NCBI GenBank assembly: GCA_032718475.1
Contig: JAUCBJ010006796.1
Coordinates: forward strand, 18,281-82,280
Length of the DNA stretch: 64,000 bases
Reading direction: 5' to 3'
Source of the DNA: Nemertoderma westbladi
Taxonomy: Eukaryota > Xenacoelomorpha > Nemertodermatida > Nemertodermatidae
Part shown: positions 10,123 through 20,939 of the stretch, piece by piece
Position numbering within the stretch: position 1 is the stretch's first letter
Layout: each line of letters begins with the position of its first letter
Translations under genes and position numbers: made by a program
The notes under the pieces: generated by a model
The model's database searches: none
What the model saw: only the letters and a program-made list of their open reading frames with translations
Told to the model about the DNA's origin: nothing

Positions 10123-10623
10123 ATGATAGAGTTTGCTGCCGAAGCTCCTAAAGCCAAGAAACCAAGGAAACTGATTCTTTCAAAACCACCAACTAAGGGG
10201 ACAAAAAAAGAGAAGGAAATTCATAAAATATCTGTGCCATCATCAAGTTCGGAATCTGATGTGGAAGGTTTAATCTCCATCACCTCTGACGCTGATGTTG
10301 TCTCTGATGTTGTTTCTGATTGTGAGGATCAGGATGTTCGTGATAGTTACCAAGTTGGAGATTTTGTGTGGGCCAAACTTAAGAAACGGGACAAATTTTG
10401 GCCTAGTCGAATATGTGAGCCATATGGAACGCCAAAAAGTTCTAGACCATACTGGGTGTTCTTTTACGGATCCAACAATTATGGATGGGTTAGTGGAGCC
10501 ATGGTTTTAAAATATAACAGGGGGGCCGATGATTACACTTCACTCATCAATTCATCTTCGAATAAACTATTTACTAAAGGTGTTGCTGAGTTGGATGAGG
10601 AGCTTGGAAAAATCGTTACATGA
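10123..10623 (+). CDS. PWWP-domain protein or exon, 166 aa
   Basis: A basic, Lys/Ser-rich N-terminus (about residues 8-45) is followed by an acidic Ser/Asp region (about 48-80) and then a PWWP-type fold. The fold starts at VGDFVWAKLKKRDKFWPSRI and continues with PYWVFFYGSNNYGWV. PWWP modules bind methylated histone tails and DNA on chromatin. The diagnostic box, normally P-W-W-P, here reads KFWPSRI, a common variant. The frame can be extended upstream of this ATG to about 10000 without a stop (…SISERHHNRVQAEKGNRN…), so the true start may be an upstream exon. A related PWWP remnant sits before a pogo-type transposase at 54406. Host gene or transposon cargo is unresolved. Confidence 0.65.
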   Translation: MIEFAAEAPKAKKPRKLILSKPPTKGTKKEKEIHKISVPSSSSESDVEGLISITSDADVVSDVVSDCEDQDVRDSYQVGDFVWAKLKKRDKFWPSRICEPYGTPKSSRPYWVFFYGSNNYGWVSGAMVLKYNRGADDYTSLINSSSNKLFTKGVAELDEELGKIVT

Positions 10624-10746
10624 TGGATGTTGGTTTAATTGAATTGAGTAGGATAATATTGTGTTGGTTGCTGGTTAATAGAATGCATCATTTGCCCTCA
10701 CACAATCGGTTCCTTAAGCAAGGCTCCACGTGCAATTTTTGTTGCA

Positions 10747-11007
10747 GTGCAGTTACAGGATCTTTCACACTACAGGCGCCACTTTTCATATGGAAAACAT
10801 ACAGCAGTACGACCTTTATTCTTTATTACTCAAAAATGTGGAGTAGACATTTTTGATCAGATGTCCCGGCTCTATACTACTAAATGTGCCACGAGACGAT
10901 GGCCAATGGCCGTCTGGGGCCGTGTTGTTTATAATAACGTTACTAATGCTAAGATGTCAAGACGTAATTTCATATTTGCGTTGGTCGATTGTTTGAAGGA
11001 GCCATAG
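10747..11007 (+). pseudogene. piggyBac-type transposase, C-terminal fragment
   Basis: The readable part from about 10820 encodes FFITQKCGVDIFDQMSRLYT, then TRRWPMAVWGRVVYNNVTNA, and ends with ALVDCLKEP and a stop. The GVD-x-x-DQ motif holds the last catalytic Asp of piggyBac transposases, and the TRRWP block that follows it is typical of the family. The rest of the transposase is missing or unreadable upstream, so this is a remnant. It ends 33 bp before non-coding DNA shared with the element at 6337-7896. That link makes it the best candidate source family for that non-autonomous copy. Confidence 0.85.
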
Positions 11008-11039
11008 CTGCATCGGAGCGATTTTTTAGAATGGGGGTA

Positions 11040-11404
11040 ATATTGCAGCACCAAAATTAGAAGTAGTGCACAATTTTCACAAAATTTGAAAGTTACATTT
11101 TTTGGCTAATTGTTTTTCAATACAGGTTTTCTGGGGCGCAAAATACTTTGGAAAATATATAAAAATGATATGATTACCATAAATGGCTGTTTAGTCCTCT
11201 ATGCGTAGGAAAAAAATGAAAAAAACAAGTAACCAGCACTTTTCAGTTAGAACACAAAATTTTTAATTCACTTATACGATGCTACAGTATAAATTCACAT
11301 TTTCAGGTTTTCTTGGGCAGTGATTCTAATGGAATATATTTCAAATATGCCAGGTCATTGCTACTTGTATTTTTCGGCGTAATTTGGCAAATTTTGGTGC
11401 TAGC
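11040..11404. mobile_element. piggyBac-type element, non-coding 3' part
   Basis: Nearly the same sequence as 6524-6879 (ATTGCAGCACCAAAATTA…, then TCATTGCTACTTGTATTTTT, then TTGGTGCTAGCA). It breaks off at GGTGCTAGCA inside the first palindrome of the 163-bp repeat family. The far end of this copy is therefore deleted. Confidence 0.88.
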
Positions 11405-11755
11405 AAAGGAGTGATTTGCGACGGTGTTTCGGGCCCGTATGCCAATTGTAGTTGCTACGACTCTAAGTTATCATTCAGTTTTATATGGAATATAAAAGCC
11501 AAAGTCAATATCCCTGGATCTATCGATAAGGAGGGGCAAGTAGTTCAACCACATCCCTTCATATCGAAATCCTTCACATTATAATTTGCCAACGAATATG
11601 CACTAACCGTAAGCTTATTATATTTTTTTAATAATTATTTACAATGTTTAATATCTTATAATAAATATGTTTGATATAAATTTAATTTAATTGTATCGTA
11701 TTCCTGAACAAAGTGTTCAAAGTGAACAAAGAGCAATTTATTTTTTGTTTTTAGG
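11405..11755. other. intergenic, short open frame only
   Basis: Directly after the truncated piggyBac end, an unrecognised open stretch (GVICDGVSGPYANCSCYDSK…) runs to a stop at 11584. The rest is AT-rich and ends in TTTTTAG, a plausible splice acceptor for the next island. Confidence 0.3.
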
Positions 11756-12040
11756 GACCTTTCATCTGGAATGACATTCATAATCATGCAGCTCACCCCC
11801 GCCGAAGCCGCGAGATTCTACATAAATGGCATATGCATGGGGTCTTTCGTCGCACTTCTTGAGCCGGGATTCCGTGGTGGGGAGTCGACCCGTCTCCCCG
11901 TCATTAGCTCCAGACTCCCCCCCCCCCCGTTCACTGACCACGGCCAGCTGCCTTCCCGCAGCATGTTATCACTTTTGAGGCACCGGATTAGCAAGGCTTT
12001 TGCCTTCACATTGCAAATTTTGAACTTACGGGGGTTGGAG
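11756..12040 (+). other. exon-like GC-rich island, unknown product
   Basis: A GC-rich block sits between a TTTTTAG acceptor and a GGAG|GTATAA donor. One frame is open across it, reading MQLTPAEAARFYINGICMGS and later LLRHRISKAFAFTLQILNLR. A run of 12 C (11917-11928) inside it would encode prolines. I do not recognise the protein. The island stands out from its AT-rich surroundings, as an exon or an insert would. Confidence 0.3.
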
Positions 12041-12261
12041 GTATAATTTATTACTTAAACTTACAATTTTACTTATTTTTAATTATGTAATGCAGCCGCA
12101 GCATGAGTGAAGGAGAAAGAGACAGTTTTTTAAAGTTTCTGAAAGGGAGGGGGGGGGGGGGGTTGTTGATAAAAATGTAATGTATTACAGTATGTACACG
12201 AGATACACTCATTTATGAATATTCCCATGTCAATGACACTTATTATACATTTTATGTTCTA

Positions 12262-12483
12262 GACAACAATGAAGAGAGTATGCGGAGTGGCTGTTTGCCA
12301 TGGGTTAAAAGGGACCAGCGGCCAATGCCCCTGTTTCCGTCAACCTGGCCCGGCCGTCTGGGCCATTGAGGGCGACGTTCTCCTGCCGCCCGTATACGAT
12401 GGAGAAGGGCGACGTGTACTGCCAGATGTATTTTCATCGTGGCAGTTTACTTCGCTCTTCTTCACCGGAGAGCAGCTAAGAGT
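12262..12483 (+). other. exon-like GC-rich island, unknown product
   Basis: Bounded by TGTTCTAG (acceptor) and AAGA|GTAAGT (donor). The open frame reads MKRVCGVAVCHGLKG, then CPCFRQPGPAVWAIEGDV, then SWQFTSLFFTGEQLR. It shares GC content and strand with the island at 11756 and could be the next exon. No family is recognised. Confidence 0.35.
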
Positions 12484-12955
12484 AAGTTTTTTAATTAATA
12501 TTATAAATAATTTAATAATTAATACTAAGTTAATAGATAATAATATAATTTTAATTCACTATCCCTATGAGACTACAATTAGGTTCCCATCATTAGCAAA
12601 ATTATTTTTGGTTTTTAACAGGTTTTTTTGGATTTAAATAACATAATTTGTTAAAAGTTAAATTTATTTGAGCTTTTTACTTCAGTTTTATTACCACGTT
12701 TAATTGCAGCATGGGTCATATGGGCCACAGGTTTTCAATGAGTGTGATTATTACAAATAAATATTTATAGATACCTAATTCGCATTTATCTTTTGTTTTA
12801 AATTTAAATCTATGTAACAATTATGTACCAAGTGGCATGGTAAGGTTCCAACTTTTCGGTTTCAAACAGACAACACAGCCATATAATCAAAAAATTGCAT
12901 CTTGTTATAGAAATTGAAGTAATCGGTCAGCATTTAACGTGACAAAATCTTAAAA
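12484..12955. other. AT-rich non-coding
   Basis: No gene or repeat recognised; this is likely intronic or intergenic. Confidence 0.4.
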
Positions 12956-13211
12956 GTGTAAAAAGGTGCAGATACAGGTGCCGACACAGGTGCCGACATA
13001 GGTGCCGACATAGGTCCCGACACAGGTGCCGACATAGGTGCCGACACAGGTGCCGACATAGGTGCCGATACAGGTGCCGACATAGGTGCAGACACAGGTG
13101 CCGACGTAGGTGCCGACACAGGTGCAGACACAGGTGCCGATACGGGTGCCGACACAGGTGCCGATATAGGTGCAGACACAGGTGCCAACATAGGTGCCGA
13201 CACAGGTGCCA
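12956..13211. repeat. 12-bp minisatellite
   Basis: About 21 copies of a 12-bp unit GGTGCCGACAYA, with GCC/GCA and ACA/ATA variants. As 12 is a multiple of three, the minus strand is open and would read as an Ala-Pro-Val/Met-Ser repeat. This is a repeat effect. Confidence 0.95.
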
Positions 13212-13325
13212 CAATTGAATCTCCACTTGGCTATGCATGGCGTAATGAAAGCAATGGCAGGTATGGGCTGTGAGGAGTTTAATTGGCAATGGGTTGGGTG
13301 GATGGCTACAACACATTATAATAGT

Positions 13326-13349
13326 GGGGGGGGGGGGGGGGGGGGGGGG
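13326..13349. repeat. 24-G homopolymer
   Basis: An uninterrupted run of 24 G, one of at least fourteen G or C runs of 12-27 bases in the window. Confidence 0.97.
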
Positions 13350-13540
13350 TGTTTGTGCAGGTCCGCAGCTTGTACAATGAAATAGTAATAGTCCACAACA
13401 AGTACTGGTAGGCCAAGGCCCATACAGCCATACAGCGGGAGGTAAGCCTAAGTAAGTCCACTCCTACAGCGATACGGTACCGTGTGTAAATACAATCCAC
13501 AATCATGTATAGGCAGACAGGCTCACATGTATGATGATAA

Positions 13541-14608
13541 TTAGGAGCCCGCTTGACAGCGGGATACTTACTGTAAGAATCTCAGGGATACTTTCTGTAA
13601 AAATCTCAGGATACATTACACTGACTGACATACTGACTGACATACTGACTGATAATTATCTAGGTTAAGGCACTTCCTGCCTGGCGATTTTGATGAAATT
13701 TTGCAAGTACATTGCTTTGGTGGTTCATAATCGCGTTACAAAATTTCAGATCGATTCTATGTGTGGTATTCGATATATTTAGTTTTTTGACATTGTTTTG
13801 TCGCGAAATTAAAAGCAATGGTAAAATAACAGCTGGTGTTCATGATGAAATATGGCTTAATATGTTATACACAGTCATAGAAAAACGTGTTGGTTGCCAA
13901 GTTTTACTAGTAGGCTATAAGGAAAGGCAATGTTTACTCACACATAAGCTGTTGGTTTCTAATGTATTACCCCATAAGCTGATTGCTCTCCCAGTGCTTC
14001 CTAAGGGTATATCTACAATAAGGTTACTCACTCTGCTATGTTAGGGGGTGGATCAGGAGAATGAATTTTAGTTACACAAAGCAGTGTGTTGTGTCCTATT
14101 GCAGTCGATACTCACTGTGGATTGCAAAATGTTTTATAGTTGACCTACACTATAATACAGTAGTTGCATGTATTTAAGGAGCCCGCTCTGGCCTACCGCC
14201 TAAGGAGTACCTATATTACATATTCACATAGAATTCACTGGGAAGAGATATTCCGCTTGACGACGGGGTAATACCTATAGAAGGAAACTAAATTTGTTAT
14301 TTGGCTCTATTCGTTGTTATTTATCTGGTTGTGCATCATGGGCATTTTTTATAAATATTCGGTAATCGCATCTTATATCTTGTAAACGTTCTTGATAATG
14401 AAATTATTTGCTTCATATTATATTTTTGTTAGTGGTAGCTAAGTTGCATTTTTTATTATGTGGGGCGAGCCACAAAGTCAGCTAGCCTCACGCCTTGCAG
14501 TTTAGACAATTTTAGTTTACTTACTGCTGACTGACATAGTTCTTTGTAATAGTCTTGGCTAGGATTTTTCCCCCGGGCTCCTTCCAGCCAGCTTGCTGGC
14601 TTTCTAGT
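13541..14608. mobile_element. ~1.07-kb repeat, copy 1, with inverted GGAGCCC ends
   Basis: Starts AGGAGCCCGCTTGACAGCGG and ends CCCCGGGCTCCTTCCAGCCA followed by GCTTGCTGGCTTTCTAGT. GGAGCCCG and CGGGCTCC are inverted, as are AGCCAGC and GCTGGCT. It looks like a non-autonomous DNA element. It carries about 110 bp (near 14140-14250) absent from copy 2, including a second GGAGCCCGC. No coding capacity. The phrase GTGGGGCGAGCCACAAAGTC inside recurs in altered form at 26396. Confidence 0.7.
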
Positions 14609-14620
14609 TGAATTGCTAAA

Positions 14621-15548
14621 TTAGGAGCCCGCTTGACAGCGGGATACTTACTGTAAGAATCTCAGGGATACTTTCTGTAAAAATCTCAGGATACATTACA
14701 CTGACTGACATACTGACTGACATACTGACTGATAATTATCTAGGTTAAGGCACTTCCTGCCTGGCGATTTTGATGAAATTTTGCAAGTACATTGCTTTGG
14801 TGGTTCATAATCGCGTTACAAAATTTCAGATCGATTCTATGTGTGGTATTCGATATATTTAGTTTTTTTGACATTGTTTTGTCGCGAAATTAAAAGCAAT
14901 GGCAAAATAACAGCTGGTGTTCATGATGAAATATGGCTTAATATGTTATACACAGTCATAGAAAAACGTGTTGGTTGCCAAGTTACATAAGCTGTTGGTT
15001 TCTAATGTATTACCCCATAAGCTGATTGCTCTCCCAGTGCTTCCTAAGGGTATATCTACAATAAGGTTACCCACTATGTTGAGGGGTGGATCAGGATAAT
15101 TATTAATTTTAGTTACACAAAGCAGTGTGTTGTGTCCTATTGCAGTCGATACTCACTGTGGATTGTAAAATGTTTTGTCTGGGAAGAGATATTCCCGCTT
15201 GACGACGGGGTAATACCTATAGAAGGAAACTAAATTTGTTATTTGGCTCTATTCGTTGTTATTTATCTGGTTGTGCACCATGGGCATTTTTTATAAATAT
15301 TCGGTAATCGTATCTTATATCTTGTAAACATGCTTGATAATGAAATTATTTGCTTCATATTATATTTTTGTTAGTGGTAGCTAAGTTGCATTTTTTATTA
15401 TGTGGGGCGAGCCACAAAGTCAGCTAGCCTCACGCCTTGCAGTTTAGACAATTTTAGTTTACTTACTGCTGACTGACAGTTCTTTGTAATAGTCTTGGCT
15501 AGGATTTTTCCCCCGGGCTCCTTCCAGCCAGCTTGCTGGCTTTCTAGT
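14621..15548. mobile_element. ~0.93-kb repeat, copy 2
   Basis: Tandem partner of the copy at 13541, offset by 1080 bp, nearly identical where they overlap. It lacks about 37 bp near 14986 (TTACTAGTAGGC… of copy 1) and the ~110-bp block noted for copy 1. Ends in the same AGCCAGCTTGCTGGCT palindrome. Confidence 0.7.
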
Positions 15549-15591
15549 ACAGTATATAGAAAGTGATAATTCAAATTTCCCTCTCAGCTAT

Positions 15592-15720
15592 TTTTGGCCC
15601 AAACGGCAAGATAAAAAAACATACCATTACAACTTTTGGCCCAAACGGCAAGATAAAAAAACATACCATTACAACTTTTTAATATAATACGTTTTTTTTT
15701 ATTTTTGGCCCAAACGGCGC
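15592..15720. repeat. 46-bp tandem repeat, two and a half copies
   Basis: TTTTTGGCCCAAACGGCAAG followed by ATAAAAAAACATACCATT occurs twice in tandem, then a third TTTTTGGCCCAAACGGC starts. Confidence 0.88.
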
Positions 15721-15885
15721 CCCATACTCGGCCAATCATTTTCCGAGATAAACAATAAGCAAGCTGGCTTATTTGTCAGGGACCTTTCACTACTGATGCC
15801 TGTCATATATATGTAATTGCCCATTGCTTGAGTCGGACAGGTATATTATATATACCTGTTTTTGCAATTGGTTTTAAGGTTTTAA

Positions 15886-16002
15886 GGGGGGGGGGGGGGG
15901 GGGGGGGGGGGGTAGGGGCCCATAAGTTGCGACCGCCAGGGCCTGAAAATCGATAATGCATCCCTGCCCCGCCAGCCACCCCCCCCCCCCCCCCCCCCCC
16001 CC
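15886..16002. repeat. paired 27-G and 24-C runs
   Basis: G27 at 15886-15912 and C24 at 15979-16002 flank 66 bp that themselves contain GGGGCC and GCCCCGCC. The runs are complementary and could pair as a long G:C stem. Confidence 0.95.
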
Positions 16003-16104
16003 TCCTCCCACACCACCCAGTCTGCCAATGTCTCTCCCGACTTACTAAAATGTAATCTTTATAACCATTACACTTATCATCTATTATTTTAATATTATTT
16101 AGTT

Positions 16105-16300
16105 TTCCGTGAGGTGGCGGATAAACTTGATCCGCTGGCACAGTTCTCTGTGGGCTGGGGGATATCAACCCATAATACCAAGCCAGCAGCACATGGTGGA
16201 CTACATGTCTGTAAGAAAGGTGAAATACTCTGGGCAGTGGCTTTTCCGTCCAATCATTCGCGGCATATTTCATTTGCTTTCACTGATGTCGGATAATTGC
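16105..16300 (+). other. exon-like open stretch, unknown product
   Basis: After an AT-rich tract ending TTATTTAG, one frame reads VADKLDPLAQFSVGWGISTH and then GGLHVCKKGEILWAVAFPSN, ending at TAA 16296. The same words (FHEVEDDLD…, SLAQFS) return in the next island at 16807. No family is recognised. Confidence 0.3.
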
Positions 16301-16389
16301 CAATGTAATGATGTCAAATGATGGAGGAGATGGAGATTCCAGTCCAACGGGCGCCGCACCGAACCGACTTGTTACTGCGCTCCCCCATA

Positions 16390-16525
16390 GAGACGGGGTG
16401 TGGTAATACACATCAGAGTTGACGGTGACCAATACATTGCGTTCGTCCTGCATGAAACTGAGATGGCCGAAATAGCAGCAGAGAGCTGGAGAGTACTGCT
16501 GCCCAGTCTGGGGTGTGACTGAGTC
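16390..16525 (+). other. short open stretch, unknown product
   Basis: Reads VVIHIRVDGDQYIAFVLHET followed by EMAEIAAESWRVLLPSLGCD and a stop. It is moderately GC-rich compared with its surroundings. A stop just upstream in the same frame means any gene would need an exon boundary here. Confidence 0.25.
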
Positions 16526-16806
16526 AGAACCGATGGTTAGTTAAGACTCTATCCCATATACATTGTCACTTCACTGTATCTTTCAATAATAAAAAATATG
16601 TAACAATTACGACTAAATCTCTACATACTAATGATAATTACTCTGGCATCCTGAATAGATGGGGTGACATGGCTATTTATTTTTGAAAAAAAAATCCACC
16701 AACAATTTTTTTATTCCAGACACCCCGACAATTCAGTAAATATTACAAATTCGTTACATCTTTCTTCTATTTTTACTCTTCTATATATTATTTTTAAATT
16801 ATTTAG

Positions 16807-16980
16807 GTCGCCAATTCAACAATTGGTTCCATGAGGTGGAGGATGATCTCGATTGTGATGTAGGCCTAGTGGAGATTCCGAAGCATTCTCTGGCGCAGTT
16901 CTCTGCGGTTGCCACGGCTGCAGGGATCCGTCAAGATATTGATGAAATTTTGACTTTTGCAACTTTTGTGCACTGGTAGA
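16807..16980 (+). other. exon-like open stretch, unknown product
   Basis: Begins after TATTTAG and contains FHEVEDDLDCDVGLVEIPKH, then SLAQFSAVATAAGIRQDIDE, ending at TAG 16978-16980. FHEVEDDLD…SLAQFS resembles FREVADKLDPLAQFS of the island at 16105, so the two may be diverged duplicates or paralogous exons. Confidence 0.3.
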
Positions 16981-19040
16981 ACAATGAAATCGAAGAAAAG
17001 TAAAAAACGCCTTGCCCTATTATATAGGCCTATCATATTAACTTATAATATAGAATATATTATAATAATATATCAATATTAATAGCAGAATAGTAGGCTA
17101 TAAAAATTATTGACTTGTAAGTACTTTCCTGTCTGACCATAATACTGGTACTGTAATAGGTCTAATAAGCTAATCTTTGATTTATTATATACTGTACACA
17201 TGCGGTACCGGTACTTGCCTTTTTATTATCAGTTTTTTTTAATTTCATACATTATAGTTCTGTAAGTGGGGGGGGGGGGGGGGGGGGGGAAATTAAGAAA
17301 AAGGTTAATTCATTTATTAATTGTTTCCTTACATCCATACCTTCCCACCATCTTTACGAAATTCCAAGTAACTGTATACCTGGCTGCCAGGACCATCGCT
17401 AGACAATACATACAATTATGCAAGATTGCATTGCCCCAATATGACTCAGGTATCCCAGGTTTAATTAATAGGCCTAGGCTGCTTTATTTATTGAAATAAA
17501 CTGATGATTAATACGAATTTAATTCTGTAATTGGAATACCATTTCGACATTTTCACAATGAATGGTGTGATAAGCAGGGAGAAGTGACCGGTATTCTAAT
17601 TACTATAATAAGGCCTATGTATACCAGTATACTGCAGTACTGGTATAGGCCTACCTATACTACAGTACTAGGCGTAGGCCCCTATGCCAGTACCTTAATT
17701 AATAAATTAAATGTTGAGATATTACTATGCATCAATACAGCTATGTATATCACAGTATCAGTATGCCTACCTAGGCCTAATTCACTATCTACACATATTT
17801 GTCCTTAAGTAACCTTTTTTTTAAGACCGGCCTGGTAGGCCTAAGCCCAACTGACAGACGTTTCTTTGTATTAACTATTACTGATACCGGTAAGGCAAAA
17901 TTTTAAAACAATTTGCATTCTGAAAATTTGCATTCTTATGTGGACATACCAGCATGCACCACACAGCCGGTACCAGTCCAGCAGTCTGATGGAAAATCAA
18001 ACCATCCAGTGATGTTAGCCATCTGCAGCATGCTGACATGTTGCCTATGATTATTTACTCTGATTACTGACTTGTAGGCCCTACTGCATACTGCAATATT
18101 CTTCCCTTCCGGCAGTAGTGTATCACTGAAGTAACCAATCAGTATTATTTTTTTTTTATTATTATTATTGCCATACTTAAATACAATAATGTATATAAGG
18201 CAGTTTAGAGTCAAGCCTCTTTAACTGATAATAACTCATCTCTTAAGGAGGTCACCTGGCACTCTATCCTAATAAATATATACTAAAATAAAATGCATGC
18301 AGTAAATATTACACCTACTGTATGGACGAAATGGTTACACAATATTTCCATGCAGAAGAGCAATAAGCTTTCAAGGTGACAACCTCGTCGGTTAGTGAGT
18401 CGATAGTGGACTGGAGTTTGTGAATATTCATTAGGATTTCATCATCATTTTTGAATTGTTGGAGAGCTGGTTAACCATGCTTATCGCGGTTCTATTATAT
18501 GATTGAATGTTTTTTAAAAATTGGACAAACCGTACATAAACATATTACAAAAATGGATCTGAAGAAAATTACTAAAAAAATTGTCGGATTGAAACTAATT
18601 TGCACATTTCGTGGTGCTAAAAAATTTCATTGCATGCATATTTTTTGAAAATTTTTCGAAAAATCTAAGTATCTACATGTAAATACACTTTTCTATTCAA
18701 TACAACCACGCTGATTCCAAATCCGTTGTCTATTTTTTCACTGCAATTCAAGTTTTTCCGCAATTGCAAAATCAATCTTTTCGTATTTTACTATTTGCAC
18801 TTTTTATGCTAAAGTGGTGCTTCTTAAAAAAAGTCAAAAAATTCCGAATTCTGACATAGAATTATACACAATCTTGTTATAAATGTGTTCAACGTTCAAA
18901 AAAACCCAAGATCACCAATATATACGGCATTGGATATAAGTTAACTGAAACAAGTAGTTTATTTGAAAATTATATATTTGAAAAGTTCTAGTAGGGGATA
19001 TTTTCATTTTCGAGCCATTTTGGTTAGCTACAGCGTCTTA
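16981..19040. other. non-coding, rich in AGGCCT words, with a 22-G run
   Basis: No gene recognised. G22 at 17268-17289. TAGGCCTA-type words cluster at 17020-17850. From 18540 to 18990 the DNA is very A/T-rich with AAATTTTTCGAAAAAT-type inverted words. Confidence 0.4.
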
Positions 19041-20072
19041 TAATTGTCACTCACAATAATTAGGAAGGTTATTTTCTCTCGGTCTGTGCCTGAGAAAAGT
19101 GATCACAGTTCTATTTCTAGGATATCATTGAGAAAGAAGAATGTGGTTAATCAACCTGTAACCGATAAAAATGGATCAACAACTGTTAGAGTAGGGAAGA
19201 GTGTAGCTGCACCAGTCAGTAGCAATGGAGGATGACATTGAGGTAACATTGAGATGCAGCCTCACATCTGTAGCACCTCGAGTCCATTATTGCGTAAGAA
19301 AACTAATAAGTGCAGAGACAGTAATGGCTTTATTGGGAAGAAGTTTATATATTTTAAGGATTGCAAGGATAAATATCATCGTGAAACAATACAACAAAAG
19401 AGGACATGGAAATCAGGTGATAATATTTCCAGCTTGGGGTCTATTGATAGTTCATGGTCAAAGTCTGGGGTCCGAGTGAGTGAAGATATACATGAGGATA
19501 ACTGGGATGGGGTAGTTGGAAAGTCTGAGACATATTGAGAGAATTGATTTCTTATTGTCAAAAGTGTTGAAAGAAACATAATAAGAAGAAATATGTGAGT
19601 ATGAAGGGAGGGAGTGATACCGAGTCATCTGTAGGAGAATACTGGAACCAAGACCGATTAATAGATTTGAGTAGTCATCAGGAAATACCACTTAATAGAA
19701 GAAGTATAGCAAAGAGTAAGAACTGTAACATTCACGATGCTCCAGGGGGGAAGGAGTATTGCAGAAGTTATTATATAGATAATTTACTGCCACAGAAATC
19801 TGGATCATGTAGAAACTGCTCTGCAACAATTCGCATAGGAGGGAAATATTGTGGAAAATCTTACAAAGGAAATTATAGGACATCCCAGAAAGATGGTTCC
19901 ATTAATAGTGATGCAAGCATCACAATTATTGGAGAGTCTGCAGTCTGTCAGAACTTGTGGAGAATGCAATAAGCCAATTCCTTACTACAGGAAGAGATAT
20001 TGCAGTATAGAGTGTTTGGGTCAGCATAACATCATTACAAGGTCTGGGTTAGGAGATTGTTCTATGCCATGA
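19041..20072 (+). pseudogene. degraded Cys-rich coding remnant
   Basis: Several overlapping frames on the plus strand look like one frameshifted protein. Readable pieces are Ser/Lys-rich (residues such as RKKNVVNQPVTDKNGSTTVR), then YCRSYYIDNLLPQKSGSCRN, then CSATIRIGGKYCGKSYKGN, and at 19950-20050 CGECNKPIPYYRKRYCSIEC. The C-x2-C…YC-x-x-C spacing in the last piece looks like a treble-clef or zinc-ribbon metal site. The 3' side is interrupted by a truncated LINE at 20159. Pro-rich coding-like sequence resumes after the LINE. I do not recognise the family. Confidence 0.35.
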
Positions 20073-20158
20073 GTTTCTACTGCAAAGGGAACTCACTCAA
20101 TACCTAGTCCACAACCGATATATCCCATAGAATATCTAGCCTCCGCAATGGAATCTCC

Positions 20159-20925
20159 GGCTCCTCAGCTCATTAGAACATGCTGCTTCTAGTGTTGGTC
20201 TTTTTATTAACTCCAGAAAGACCAAAATTTTGACAGTTAACTTTGAAAGTTCTCAGCAAGTCTCTGATCGGATGAGCATAAGCTCAAAGGATGGTATGCT
20301 TGAGCATGTGGACGACTTCTGTTACCTGGGATCATGGATCCGGAAGTCAGGTGAGGACAATCGAATACGTAAGGGAAAGGCATGGGCAGCCTTGAATAGG
20401 CTTTCAGGATTTGGAAGTCACTGAGAATTAATCGGAAACTTAAGGTCCAATTATTTAGAGCAGCAGTAGTTCCAGTACTCCTCTATGGGAGTCCATGCTG
20501 GGCTCTAACTGCTGAGGACACCAAATCTCTGGATGGCACAATCACAAGAATGCTACGCCGGGTTCATTGTGTCAAGTATAATGCACACATCTCCAACCAG
20601 ACACTATATAACATTGGAGGTGTCTCATTGGTTCCCCCAAGCTTAACACTAGAACAAAATCGCCTCCGCTTTGCAGGACATTGCTTTCGCCGTGAGGACC
20701 AGCCAGTGCATAATCTTGTACTTTGGCAGCCTCATGGAGTGAATAAGCATGGTGGATAGCCCATGACTTTCTTGAGACGCATCTTAAAGGACACTGGCCT
20801 TGAAGATGCGGATGATCTAGCAAATGTCATGGGTGATAGGGAGTTGTGGCGGCGCAATTTTGTCGACAAGCCGGCACAGCATTCTTAAAAATCCAGCTGC
20901 AATGCAGCATGCCGATACTAGTAGT
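20159..20925 (+). mobile_element. RTE-like LINE, 5'-truncated copy
   Basis: Matches 44611-45370 of the full-length LINE, starting at CGGCTCCTCAGCTCATT and ending in the same AGCTGCAATGCAGCATGCCG and TAGTAGT tail. It encodes the thumb and C-terminal region but is broken: one base is lost near 20410 (frameshift at LNRLSGFGSH) and a CAG to TAG change lies near 20757. A 5' truncation with a fixed 3' end is the usual product of target-primed reverse transcription. Confidence 0.93.
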
Positions 20926-20939
20926 ACTATAACAAGTTT

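Noticed and set aside
12934-13316. Ala-Pro-Val-Ser and His-Leu-Cys-Arg repeat proteins on the minus strand
   Set aside because: Direct read-out of the 12-bp minisatellite.
15803-16273. 156-codon minus-strand frame with poly-Pro and poly-Gly
   Set aside because: The low-complexity parts are the G27 and C24 runs; the rest is antisense to the exon-like island at 16105.
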